A stretch of 64,000 nt of DNA from Symploca sp. SIO1C2. Its GTDB lineage: Bacteria; Cyanobacteriota; Cyanobacteriia; Cyanobacteriales; Coleofasciculaceae. Every line of letters begins with the position of its first letter. The first letter of the stretch is position 1. Shown here in pieces: positions 35,712-44,040 of the stretch. A program made the position numbers and the translations under genes. The notes below the pieces were generated by a model. The model saw only the letters and a program-made list of their open reading frames with translations. It made no database searches and was not told where the DNA came from. Location: the NCBI GenBank assembly GCA_010672925.1, contig JAAHFP010000006.1, positions 273,262-337,261 on the forward strand, written 5' to 3'.

Positions 35712-36326
35712 ATGCGAATTTTAAATCGACCCCCTCAGTCTGATACGGCAACAAAACAACGCATTCTCCAAGCGGCGCAACGTTTGTTTGCCCTTCGGGG
35801 GTATGACGGAACTACAACCCGTGATTTAGCCAGTGCAGCTGGGGTTGCAGAAGGTACCATATTTCGCCATTTTGAGAATAAGAAGGCTATTCTAATCGAA
35901 GTAGCAACTCAAGGTTGGGTGGAGATTCTCACAGATTTGCTCACCGAACTCAGCGAGATGGGTAGTTATAAAGCTGTGGCGCAGGTAATGCGGCGGCGGA
36001 TGCTGAGGATGCGTGAGAATTCGGATATGATGAGAGTCTGCTTTATGGAAGCACAGTTTCATCCTGAGTTACGCGATCGCATTCAAACAGAAATAATTAT
36101 TAAAATGACGGATGTCGCTGAAGCTTTCTTTGAAACAGCGATGGATCGAGGTATTTATCGTCGCGGGAACCCGAAGATCGTTGCTAAAGTATTTTTGGGT
36201 ATGTTTGCTGTCGCTGGTTTCAGTGATCATACCATTATGGAGCCAGGAGCTTCCCCTCAACAGATGCAAGAAATGGCAGAAGGGATTGCAGATATTTTCC
36301 TCAATGGTGTGTTAGTCAAAAATTAA
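35712..36326 (+). CDS. TetR/AcrR family transcriptional regulator
   Basis: A 204-residue regulator with an N-terminal helix-turn-helix domain (TKQRILQAAQRLFALRGYDG, TTRDLASAAGVAEGTIFRHF, residues 13-60) and a helical ligand-binding domain. Proteins of this type are mostly repressors released by a small molecule. It is divergent from eboA, so the ebo operon is the obvious candidate target, though this is inferred from position. The intergenic region ends with no clear ribosome binding site before the ATG. Confidence 0.92.
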   Translation: MRILNRPPQSDTATKQRILQAAQRLFALRGYDGTTTRDLASAAGVAEGTIFRHFENKKAILIEVATQGWVEILTDLLTELSEMGSYKAVAQVMRRRMLRMRENSDMMRVCFMEAQFHPELRDRIQTEIIIKMTDVAEAFFETAMDRGIYRRGNPKIVAKVFLGMFAVAGFSDHTIMEPGASPQQMQEMAEGIADIFLNGVLVKN

Positions 36327-36423
36327 GGATAAATAGGGCTCGTCGAATAAGTCAGATGGGAGAACTTGAGGAAGTAACAAGTAAAAAGTAACAAGTTTTG
36401 AGTTAATCTCAACGAAAGTGCAA

Positions 36424-36565
36424 GGTTTTGGAACTATAAAGATACTATTTCCTTGCACTTGGCGAGACCAAAGAAGTATTTATATCGCTTCTTAGAACGA
36501 GCTATTGAGGATGAAATTGAAGCAGAAAGAGAGTTTAGAGAATTCGTCAGACAGCAGCTACAATA
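36424..36565 (+). other. Remnant with dispersed motif and 35-codon open tail
   Basis: The string ATTTCCTTGCACTTGGCGAG (about 36448-36467) recurs inverted near 46.1 kb and in part near 61.4 kb. Directly after it an open stretch encodes RPKKYLYRFLERAIEDEIEA and ends FVRQQLQ, with no start codon. It looks like the end of a lost gene or mobile element; no family is recognised. Confidence 0.35.
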
Positions 36566-36697
36566 ATAAGTAATGAGCAATGAGCAATGAGTAATGAGTA
36601 ATGAGTAATGAGTTAATCTCAGCGAAAGTGCAGGGTGTTTGAACCTAACTCAATTCTAAATTCTAAATTCTAAATTCTAAATTCTAAATTCTAAATT

Positions 36698-37138
36698 CTA
36701 AATAGCCAGCTCCCGTGCTTGCTTAATCCATATTGCAATTTCCTCTACCCCAGGACATAGATCTCTACGCTGTATGGTAGCTACCTGTAACCTTAAAATT
36801 TGTTGGTGTAATCTGTGGGTAGAAGTCTGAGCAAGTTGGGCGACGGAAACAATCCCAGCATGTAACAATAGTCCACAGTACTGGCAACCGATACTCGGTA
36901 TGCGAGCCAAATCTGCTAGAGCAACCCATTTGTTTACATACTGAATTTTGACCTGTAACTGATTGGCAAGGACTTGCTTGGATTGGGGGGAGCTAGCAAC
37001 TTTCAATAGTTGGTTGGTGGTAATAATACCTAATCCTTCCAGTAGAGATTGTTCCTGAGTTCTCATTCCAGGCAGTTGCTCAATTGACCAGTTAGCTGGT
37101 TGGGTCGTACTTCGGTGAGGTTTGGGTTGAGCAGGCAT
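36698..37138 (-). CDS. DUF4332 domain protein
   Basis: A 146-residue protein with two helix-hairpin-helix-like units typical of DUF4332: EQLPGMRTQEQSLLEGLGI near residue 19 and DLARIPSIGCQYCGLLLHAG near residue 76. These motifs occur in DNA-binding proteins, but the role of this family is unknown. The stop codon lies right against a run of seven ATTCTAA repeats. It is a single gene between the TetR and pentapeptide genes. Confidence 0.8.
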   Translation of the reverse strand: MPAQPKPHRSTTQPANWSIEQLPGMRTQEQSLLEGLGIITTNQLLKVASSPQSKQVLANQLQVKIQYVNKWVALADLARIPSIGCQYCGLLLHAGIVSVAQLAQTSTHRLHQQILRLQVATIQRRDLCPGVEEIAIWIKQARELAI

Positions 37139-37481
37139 CTGGACTATTGTAAAAATTTGTTTACCCTAACTCCAGGATATCAAATTATACTTATTGCTTA
37201 TTGTTGATTACTCTTACTGTAACTGGAAATGACTACAAGATGCCTGAATGCCTTGATATAACTAGTTTCTCGTCTTCTTTCTCGGCGTGTATTTTGACCC
37301 TGTTACCTGTTGCCTGTTGCCCGTTGCCTGCGCCTAAATGCGGTTATTACTTAATCCAGAAGGAAGGTACAGTAACAAAGTAGGAGGAGGTAGAGGAAAA
37401 ATATGCATTCTACACTTTTCTCATCTCCCCTTATTTTTTAAGGGGAATGCCAGCTTTACCTGAGTCGGCAAGGGGCACAAC
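37139..37481. other. Intergenic region with dispersed repeat copy E
   Basis: Holds a plus-strand copy of the dispersed repeat (37206-37292: CTGGAAATGACTAC, TGCCTTGATATAACTAG, GTCTTCTTTCTCGGCG) and simple CTGTTGCC repeats near 37300-37330. No gene. A ribosome binding site-like AAGGGGC precedes the next start. Confidence 0.55.
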
Positions 37482-38324
37482 ATGATTGATAACGACTTTG
37501 GGCTAGAATTTCAACGCCAGAACCAGCCACTAGCGCATCAAAAAATCAAGGACTTTTCTCAGCTGGCAAAAGTTTCTGATGGAAGCACTATTGGAGATTT
37601 AAGTAATCAAGATTTAAGTAATCAAGATTTAAGTGGTCAAGATTTAAGTGGTTCCAACTTCAAGAATGCAGACCTTAGTGGCGCGGATCTCAGCGAGGCT
37701 AACATCAGTCTTGCCAATCTTTGCGGAGCGAATCTCAGCCTTGCTTACATGAGAGGAAGTAACCTGATCAATGCTAACCTTTGTGAAGCAGAACTAATTA
37801 GTACTGAATTACTCAGTGCTGAACTTTGTAGTGCAGATCTCCAAAGTGCAGATCTCAGCGGTGCTAACCTCAGGGGGGCAAGTCTTAGCGGTGCTAACCT
37901 CAGGGGTGCCAATCTGAGTCATACTGAGTTGAGCAGTGCGGATCTTAGTGGTGCCAATCTGAAAAAAGCTTACCTTAGGAGTGCAGATTTCAGGCGAGCT
38001 AATCTCATCAGTGCCAATCTGAGCTATGCTTACCTCAGCGTATCCAACTTTAAAGCCGCTTGCTTGATTAGTGCTGATCTCAGTGGTGCTTACTTGAGAG
38101 CTGCCGATTTCAAAAATGCCGATTTAAGGGGTGCTAATCTGATGGATGCTAACTTGAACAGTGCAGATCTTAGGGGTACTAATCTCAAAAGTACTAACTT
38201 CCGCCGTACAAAAGTTGAGCAAACTTTATTTGGAAAAAATTTAGGGCTTTCCGAGAAAATAAAGTTGGACTTGATACAACGAGGGGCTATTTTTGATGAT
38301 AAAGGAAATTCTCAAGCTATTTAA
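37482..38324 (+). CDS. Pentapeptide-repeat protein
   Basis: A 280-residue protein. After a 40-residue polar head come about 40 A(D/N)LxX-type pentapeptides (for example LSGADLSEANIS and LRGANLSHTELSSADLSGAN), forming a right-handed beta-helix. The end KVEQTLFGKNLGLSEKIKLD, then LIQRGAIFDD, resembles the cap of the larger pentapeptide protein near 43 kb. Such proteins lack catalytic residues; roles range from DNA mimicry to scaffolding. The last 37 codons are part of a segment that is duplicated downstream. Confidence 0.9.
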   Translation: MIDNDFGLEFQRQNQPLAHQKIKDFSQLAKVSDGSTIGDLSNQDLSNQDLSGQDLSGSNFKNADLSGADLSEANISLANLCGANLSLAYMRGSNLINANLCEAELISTELLSAELCSADLQSADLSGANLRGASLSGANLRGANLSHTELSSADLSGANLKKAYLRSADFRRANLISANLSYAYLSVSNFKAACLISADLSGAYLRAADFKNADLRGANLMDANLNSADLRGTNLKSTNFRRTKVEQTLFGKNLGLSEKIKLDLIQRGAIFDDKGNSQAI

Positions 38325-38507
38325 CAATGTGGTTTAGGGTTTATTCTCTGTCTCATTCCAGTAGGGGCAGGTTCACCAATCGTTAAGCCGCTCAACCAAC
38401 TCATATGATAAACCCGTCCCGGTTGCACCACAATTCCGCTAGGGCGGGTTTAGGCAAGTTATCATTAAGGGGCAAAGTCTCTGGTGAACCCGCCCCTACA
38501 TGGTGGG
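38211..38507 (+). repeat. Direct repeat, first copy (gene tail plus palindromic element)
   Basis: Starts inside the end of the pentapeptide gene and covers its last 37 codons, the stop and an inverted-repeat element (38361-38499) bounded by GTAGGGGCAGGTTCACCA and TGGTGAACCCGCCCCTAC. The whole segment is repeated about 330 bases further on with roughly nine-tenths identity by eye. Confidence 0.85.
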
Positions 38508-38539
38508 GTCTCTCGAATACAATGGCGATGCGATCGCTC

Positions 38540-38836
38540 AAAAGTTGAGCAAGCTTTATTTGGAAAAAATTTAGGACTTTCCGAGAAGATAAAGTCAGAC
38601 TTATACAGCGAGGAGCTATTTTTGATGATAAGAGAAATTCTCAGGCAGTTTAACAATGTGCTTTAGAGCTTATTCCCTGTCTCATGCCAGTAGGGGCGGG
38701 TTCACCAATCGTTAAGCCGCTCAACCAACTCATATGATAAACCTGCCCCGGTTGCACCACAATTTCCGCCGGGGCGGGTTTAGGCAAGTTATCATTGAGA
38801 GGCAAAGTCTCTGGTGAACCCGCCCCTACATGGTAG
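38540..38836 (+). pseudogene. Direct repeat, second copy: duplicated pentapeptide gene tail
   Basis: Repeats the final 37 codons of the pentapeptide gene (KVEQALFGKNLGLSEKIKSD), but a lost base after KIKSDL shifts the frame, so the RGAIFDD cap is not encoded. The palindromic element follows again at 38690-38829. It has no repeat body of its own, so this is a non-functional fragment made by local duplication. Confidence 0.85.
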
Positions 38837-38855
38837 GATAAATCCCTCGTTCTTT

Positions 38856-38943
38856 CTTACTCTTGCTGAAACTAAAAATAACACATTTGGGGCTGAATTC
38901 CTTGATATGAGTAGTTTATGACTTATTTTTCGGGGATTCATCA
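38856..38943 (+). repeat. Dispersed repeat, copy F
   Basis: Shows TGAAACTAAAAATAAC, AATTCCTTGATATGAGTAG, TGACTTATTTTTCGG and GATTCATCA in family order. It adjoins the pseudogene fragment downstream. Confidence 0.6.
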
Positions 38944-38944
38944 C

Positions 38945-39079
38945 TCACGGTTCGCTCAAATCAAATGCTTCTAGCCCCTCCAAATTAAAAATGGCTAACT
39001 CACCCCGATAACCACCCCCATCAAACAAGTAGTCAACACTAACTTCACCAGTAGACCCTACAGTAAAAACTCCAGAAAC
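38945..39079 (-). pseudogene. C-terminal fragment of a secreted/surface-type protein
   Basis: A 44-codon open stretch on the minus strand (SGVFTVGSTGEVSVDYLFDG, then YRGELAIFNLEGLEAFDL) resembles a segment I associate with large cyanobacterial surface proteins carrying DUF4114-like regions. It is closed by stops on both sides and has no start, so it is a remnant. The assignment rests on memory of the motif. Confidence 0.45.
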
Positions 39080-39664
39080 TTACCAGCAATACGTCTAATT
39101 AGGTAAAAACTTAGAATTTAATTTCTATCCAAGGATAGATGATAATTCCTATTGTGTCCAATGAAGGCATTATCTTTACATTTGTTAACAGTAGAGGCAA
39201 TTCATGAATTGCCTCTACCATTGGCACCAATGACTGCGTGCGCTCTCAACCAACGCCCCAAGAGGGTGAGGGAAAAAAAGGGTGGGGAGCGGAGGTGCGG
39301 AGGTGCAGAGGTGCAGAGGTGCAGAGGAGTTGGGGAGCGGAGGGAGCTGAGGAAGCTGAGGGAGCTGAGGAAGCTGAGGGAGCTGAGGAAGCTGAGGGAG
39401 CTGAGGAAGCTGAGGGAGCTGAGGGAGCTGAGGGAGCTGAGGAAGCTGAGGAAGCTGAGGAAGCTGAGGGAGCTGAGGGAGCTGAGGAAGCTGAGGGAGC
39501 TGAGGAAGCTGAGGGAGCTGAGGAAGCTGAGGGAGCTGAGGGAGCTGAGGGAGCTGAGGAAGCTGAGGGAGCTGAGGAAGCTGAGGAAGCTGAGGGAGAC
39601 CAGAGAAACAAGGTAGATATTTTCAAACAACTAACAACTAACAACCAATAACAAACAACAAATA
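39080..39664. repeat. Palindrome and very long 9-bp tandem repeat
   Basis: Contains a perfect 28-base palindrome (arm GTAGAGGCAATTCA, 39191-39218). From about 39290 four GGTGCAGAG units are followed by nearly thirty units of GAGGGAGCT/GAGGAAGCT (39341-39597). Open frames on both strands arise only from the 9-base period and are not genes. Confidence 0.9.
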
Positions 39665-41512
39665 CTACTGATACCCCGCTGCCTGAATTGAAAACAGCCT
39701 CGCGTACTTACCTCCCTTCTGCAACAACTCCTGATGAGTTCCTTGCTCTACTATTTCTCCTGCTGTAATCACCACAATGTTGTCCGCCATCCGCACTGTG
39801 GAGAAGCGGTGGGAAATTAACACCACCATTTGATGGTTAGTAATCGTGCGGAAGTGCTCAAAAATTTGCATTTCTGCTTCTGCATCCATAGCAGCAGTTG
39901 GCTCATCTAACACCAAAATATCTGCTCCACTGCGCATAAAGGCTCGGGAAAGGGCAATTTTTTGCCACTGGCCTCCAGAAAGTTCCTGACCTCCCCGAAA
40001 CCAGCGCCCTAACTGAGTATAGAAACCCTGAGGCATTGATTCTATAAAAGGTAGAGCCATTCCTTTTTCTGAGGCAACTTCCCAGCGTGCGGAATCTTCC
40101 AGGTGGTCTACATCCCCCACCCCAACATTCTCTCCAACGGTAAACTGATACTGGACAAAGTTCTGGAAAATTACTCCAATGCGGCGGCGCAATACCTTAA
40201 TGTCCCATTCCTGTAAGTCCAAGCCATCCAAGAGAATGCGCCCAGTATCGGGAGTATACAAGCGGGTTAAAAGCTTAATCAGGGTAGTCTTGCCTGAACC
40301 ATTTTTCCCCACCAATGCCAACTTTTCTCCTGGTTTTAGGTGGAGGGAAATATCTCTTAATGCTGGTTGGGTCATTCCTGGATAGGTAAAGGTTACATGC
40401 TCAAAGCGTATTCCATCGTTGGGAATAAGACCTCTAGTAGCTTTACCTTCAGGTTGAGGAACTTCCTGGTCTAGAAATTCGTAGAGGTTGGAGAGATAGA
40501 GATTATCTTCGTACATGCCACCAATGGCAGTGAGGGCACTAGAAAAGGTAGACTGTCCTTGCCGAAAAACCATCAAGTACATGGTCATCTCCCCTAGGGA
40601 AATGCGATTGGCAATAGTTTCTACGACAATCCAGGCGTAGGCACCATAGAAGGTAAGAGTACTCAGCAAGCCTAACAAGTAACTCCAAAAACCCTTACGG
40701 ATGGTCAAGTTACAGTCTTCTTTGTAGATTTGCTCGAAGTTACGGTGATACCGTTGCAGCATCAGTGGACCAAGTTGGTACAGCTGCACCTCCTTGGCGT
40801 AATCTTCCCTAGCAATCAAGGTTTCTAGATAATACTGTTGCCTAGTTTCTGGAGTCCGCTTGCGGAACAAACGGAAAGCTTCCCCTGCGAAGCGTGTTTC
40901 AGCAATAAAGGGAGGAATAGCAGCTAGTGCCAACACTATTACTGCCCAAACTGAAAATTGCAGCAGCAGTCCTCCATAAGTGACCAAGGAAAGGGTGTCT
41001 CGCCCTAAACCCAAAGTGCGTGTCACTAGAGAGAGAGGGCGAGTCGAGGCTCCTTTTCGCGCTTGATTCATTTTATCGTAGAATTCTGAGTCCTCGAAAT
41101 GAGGCAGATCCAGAGTCAGTGCTTTCTCCAAAATCAGCACATTGATTCTTTGTCCCAACAATACTCGCAATAGTGACTGGCAAACAGTTTGACCCTTTTG
41201 AGTCCCTGCAAGTAAAATTACCGCGATCGCTTCGAGTCCCACATAGCCAAAAGCAGTTAAGCGATCGCTAATTATATCTGACTGAGCCGCCAAGACCACA
41301 CCATCAACAATTAGCTTACCCACATAAGCGACTACCGCTGGTAATAACCCCGCCACCACGGTTAAAATTGCCAGCACTACTGTCAGACGGTGGTTGGTAG
41401 TCCAAACCAAACCCAAAGCTTTGCCACTGTACTGGAATACTGAAAAAGATTGACTTATTTCCCTTACAGGAAATCTCCATCTCCGACGATGGTGTTTTTT
41501 TTGTTTACTCAT
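39665..41512 (-). CDS. ABC transporter, fused permease and ATPase
   Basis: About 615 residues with an N-terminal six-helix exporter domain (residues 40-340) and a C-terminal ATPase. The ATPase shows the Walker A GKNGSGKTTL, Q-loop FQNFVQYQ, signature LSGGQWQKIALSRA, Walker B DILVLDEP and the switch His in ISHR. It belongs to the HlyB/MsbA-type exporter class and probably works as a homodimer. The cargo is unknown; no accessory secretion genes adjoin it. The chosen start MSKQKKHHRRR follows an alternative ATG 57 bases upstream. Confidence 0.92.
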   Translation of the reverse strand: MSKQKKHHRRRWRFPVREISQSFSVFQYSGKALGLVWTTNHRLTVVLAILTVVAGLLPAVVAYVGKLIVDGVVLAAQSDIISDRLTAFGYVGLEAIAVILLAGTQKGQTVCQSLLRVLLGQRINVLILEKALTLDLPHFEDSEFYDKMNQARKGASTRPLSLVTRTLGLGRDTLSLVTYGGLLLQFSVWAVIVLALAAIPPFIAETRFAGEAFRLFRKRTPETRQQYYLETLIAREDYAKEVQLYQLGPLMLQRYHRNFEQIYKEDCNLTIRKGFWSYLLGLLSTLTFYGAYAWIVVETIANRISLGEMTMYLMVFRQGQSTFSSALTAIGGMYEDNLYLSNLYEFLDQEVPQPEGKATRGLIPNDGIRFEHVTFTYPGMTQPALRDISLHLKPGEKLALVGKNGSGKTTLIKLLTRLYTPDTGRILLDGLDLQEWDIKVLRRRIGVIFQNFVQYQFTVGENVGVGDVDHLEDSARWEVASEKGMALPFIESMPQGFYTQLGRWFRGGQELSGGQWQKIALSRAFMRSGADILVLDEPTAAMDAEAEMQIFEHFRTITNHQMVVLISHRFSTVRMADNIVVITAGEIVEQGTHQELLQKGGKYARLFSIQAAGYQ

Positions 41513-41816
41513 ACTTTTTTGTATAGCAAAAAATCGGTAATTCCACCCACAAGCACTGTGTAATTTCATGTATCAAAAGTTACTGTGTTTTTGTTAGAAA
41601 TTACGAAAATACCGATTGTTATCGCTCAAAGAAGGCAACAGGCAACAGTTAACTTTAACGTTCCGCTGCGCTAACAGCTCCTCAGCTCCTCCGCTCCTCC
41701 GCTCCCCACCCTTTTTTTCCCTCACCCCCCCGTCCTCCTCAAGGAAGTATCAATTTGACAGCAGGTTCCTGTACCTTAATAGATAAAGTCCTTGCACTAC
41801 CATCTCCTATTTGGCA

Positions 41817-42587
41817 ATGCTACCTTCTCTGCCTCCACTTCAACCAGAATCTGAGAACAACTTGCCCAATTGCCTGTACATGAAGCTGGCAGGAATTCCC
41901 GTTCAGCCAACAAGTCAAGAGCTTGAGTTTTGGCAGACACCAACCGAAACGCAGCAAATTAACCTACAGTTAACGATTAATTTCAATGAGCAGTGGGAAT
42001 CTCTAGGGGAGGGTCGGATCAAGTTTGGCCTCAAGGGTGGTGAACTTAGGCTAAAGCTAGAAAATAGTGAAATACCCTATGAGTCCCGGACTTTAGCTGG
42101 TCAGATGAGACTTTCTCTGCCCCACAACCAACAATCTCTAACTACTAAACAACCAAATAGTATAAGTATTCGTGAACTGGCAAAAAATATTTTTTTCAAG
42201 AGAGTTAAACCTGATGCCGAGTCAAATGTTATCGATTCAAAATCTAGTTCAGCTAATCAAAGCCCGATTTCTTTGTGTCATGTAACGACCAAAATTTCCG
42301 AGGAGAATCCAGTTTGGGTTTTTGAAGAGGAAAGAGACGAACTTGCTTTAAAGGGCTCACTCCTAAAAGTAAACTTGGCAACTTTGAACATTTTAGCTTT
42401 ACCCTGTAGGGTAGAGGCAACTTTTGAAGTTTCCCAGCGAAATGTCTGTTTGACTGATGCTGAGGGATTGTGGTTGCCAGATCTTAGTCGCAATAAAAAA
42501 GCTGTGTTGGAAAAACTCATTGTCCAACATGTGCTGGAGCCAAAAATTAAGCCCTATCTCAGTCGAGCGGAGTTGCGCTATGAGTGA
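41817..42587 (+). CDS. Hypothetical protein coupled to a pentapeptide-repeat gene
   Basis: About 256 residues, beta-rich, with no recognised domain. It contains INLQLTINFNEQWESLGEGR and GELRLKLENSEIPYES in the first half and KVNLATLNILALPCRVEAT in the second, ending in a helix KAVLEKLIVQHVLEPKIKPY. Its stop overlaps the start of the pentapeptide gene by eight bases, so the two are translated together and may interact. I chose the ATG at 41817; a TTG six bases earlier is possible. Confidence 0.7.
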   Translation: MLPSLPPLQPESENNLPNCLYMKLAGIPVQPTSQELEFWQTPTETQQINLQLTINFNEQWESLGEGRIKFGLKGGELRLKLENSEIPYESRTLAGQMRLSLPHNQQSLTTKQPNSISIRELAKNIFFKRVKPDAESNVIDSKSSSANQSPISLCHVTTKISEENPVWVFEEERDELALKGSLLKVNLATLNILALPCRVEATFEVSQRNVCLTDAEGLWLPDLSRNKKAVLEKLIVQHVLEPKIKPYLSRAELRYE

Positions 42588-43656
42588 TGACAAGTCTCTT
42601 GATCATCTACAAGTTATGATCCAGCAAGTTGTAGCCGCAGAAACAGGAAATCTGAGCCAACTAGCTGCGATTGCAGGTCTTAACTTGGCTGAAGATTTTG
42701 CTGAAGCCAACCTCAGTGATACTAACCTGATTGAAGCCGAGTTAATCGAAGCTGACCTCAGGGGAACCAACCTCAGAAGGGCACAACTGAGCGATGCTAA
42801 TCTCCGGGGAGCGGATCTTCGGGGGGCGGATCTCCGGGGAGCGGATCTTCGGGGGGCGGATCTCCGGAGTGCGGATCTCCGAGGAGCAAACTTCAGGGAA
42901 GCTGACCTCAAAAATGCGAGATTGGAGAGTGCTAATCTGAATTATGCTGACTTCAACAGTGCCGAGTTAATTGAAGCTGACCTGAGAGATGCGGATCTCC
43001 GGGGAGCGAATCTCAGCAATAGTAAACTCTGCGGTATTGATTTGAGTAATGCTAAATTGAGGGGAACTAACTTAGGTCATGCTGACCTAAGGGACGCTAA
43101 TCTCAGAGAGGCTTTTTTGATGCGTGCCTATTTAGGTAGTGCTAACCTTAGAGGAGCGGATATCGCCGGTGCTAATTTGAGTGAAGCGGACTTGAGTGAG
43201 GTTAAGCTCAGCCGTGCTAGATTGATGGGCATTAATCTTAAGGGTGCTGATTTAAGCCTTGCTGATCTAGACGGTGCTAATCTTATCCGTGCCAACTTGA
43301 GCAGTGCTCATCTCTTATGCACCAACCTTAGGGGTGCTGATCTGATTCGCAGCAACCTGAGTAGTGCTGAACTCAGGGGGACTGATCTCAGGAGCGCGGA
43401 TCTGAGTCTTGCGGATCTATTCCATGCCAATTTAGAGAATGCTAACTTGATCCGTGCCAATCTCAACCTTGCCGAGTTAGGGGGTGCTAATTTTAGTGGT
43501 GCTGATCTCACCGATGCGGATTTGAGAAGTGCCAATGTTGAAAATGCTCGGTTTGTTAGGAACAAGGGAATTTCTCAGGAGACAAGACTTGTCTTACTTC
43601 GACGAGGAGCAATTTTTGAGGATGCCACCGAGGAACGCTCCGAAGTTCTGATCTAA
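42580..43656 (+). CDS. Pentapeptide-repeat protein
   Basis: A 358-residue protein with a short helical head (SLDHLQVMIQQVVAAETGNL) and about 55 pentapeptides with A-D/N-L cores, for example RGADLRGADLRGADLRSAD. It ends in a cap NKGISQETRLVLLRRGAIFED similar to that of the 280-residue protein. The perfect LRGAD run around residues 75-95 reflects recent repeat expansion. The start overlaps the upstream gene. A beta-helix scaffold role is likely but unproven. Confidence 0.9.
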   Translation: MSDDKSLDHLQVMIQQVVAAETGNLSQLAAIAGLNLAEDFAEANLSDTNLIEAELIEADLRGTNLRRAQLSDANLRGADLRGADLRGADLRGADLRSADLRGANFREADLKNARLESANLNYADFNSAELIEADLRDADLRGANLSNSKLCGIDLSNAKLRGTNLGHADLRDANLREAFLMRAYLGSANLRGADIAGANLSEADLSEVKLSRARLMGINLKGADLSLADLDGANLIRANLSSAHLLCTNLRGADLIRSNLSSAELRGTDLRSADLSLADLFHANLENANLIRANLNLAELGGANFSGADLTDADLRSANVENARFVRNKGISQETRLVLLRRGAIFEDATEERSEVLI

Positions 43657-44040
43657 TTGGAGAAGGAGTTGTTGGCCATGGCAAAAACTTTCAAGGATTT
43701 TAGGATGTGGGCAATTCATTTCATTACCGATTAATCTGGAGAAACAAGGCAAGAGGAAGAAGGAGGTAGGAAGGAGAAATTCTTAATTATGGGCATTGAA
43801 TGCAACTTGATATTACTGAAACTAAAAATGACAACGGGATGTCTATAGCGCGTAGCGCTATGGTTAGGAAATGCCTAAACTCTCCACTCCCCAGTTATGA
43901 CTTACTGTTGCCTTTTGCCTGTTGCTTAGCACATAACGCTATACATCCTGTGATCTGACAGGTTTGCTGACTTCTTTTTCGGCGATTCATCAATTTTGAA
44001 TTCGCCGTCAGGTGCTTATTACCTTATTAACTAATTACTT
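43657..44040. other. Intergenic region with interrupted dispersed repeat copy G
   Basis: A copy of the dispersed repeat (43808-44020) is split after GGGATGTCT by about 100 bases that start ATAGCGCGTAGCGCTAT and end AACGCTAT, suggesting an insertion. A tiny frame MAKTFKDFRMWAIHFITD (43679-43735) follows GGAGAAGGAG but is too short to call. Confidence 0.55.

Noticed and set aside
38484..38666. 60-residue gene after the pentapeptide gene
   Set aside because: It is the frameshifted duplicate of the neighbouring gene's tail joined to palindromic repeat sequence.
39152..39651. Long open frames on both strands of the 9-bp repeat array
   Set aside because: They arise because the unit length is a multiple of three without stops; sequence is pure repeat and has no start context.
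43679..43735. 18-residue peptide gene
   Set aside because: A GGAGAAGGAG site precedes it, but the frame is too short and has no recognisable match.
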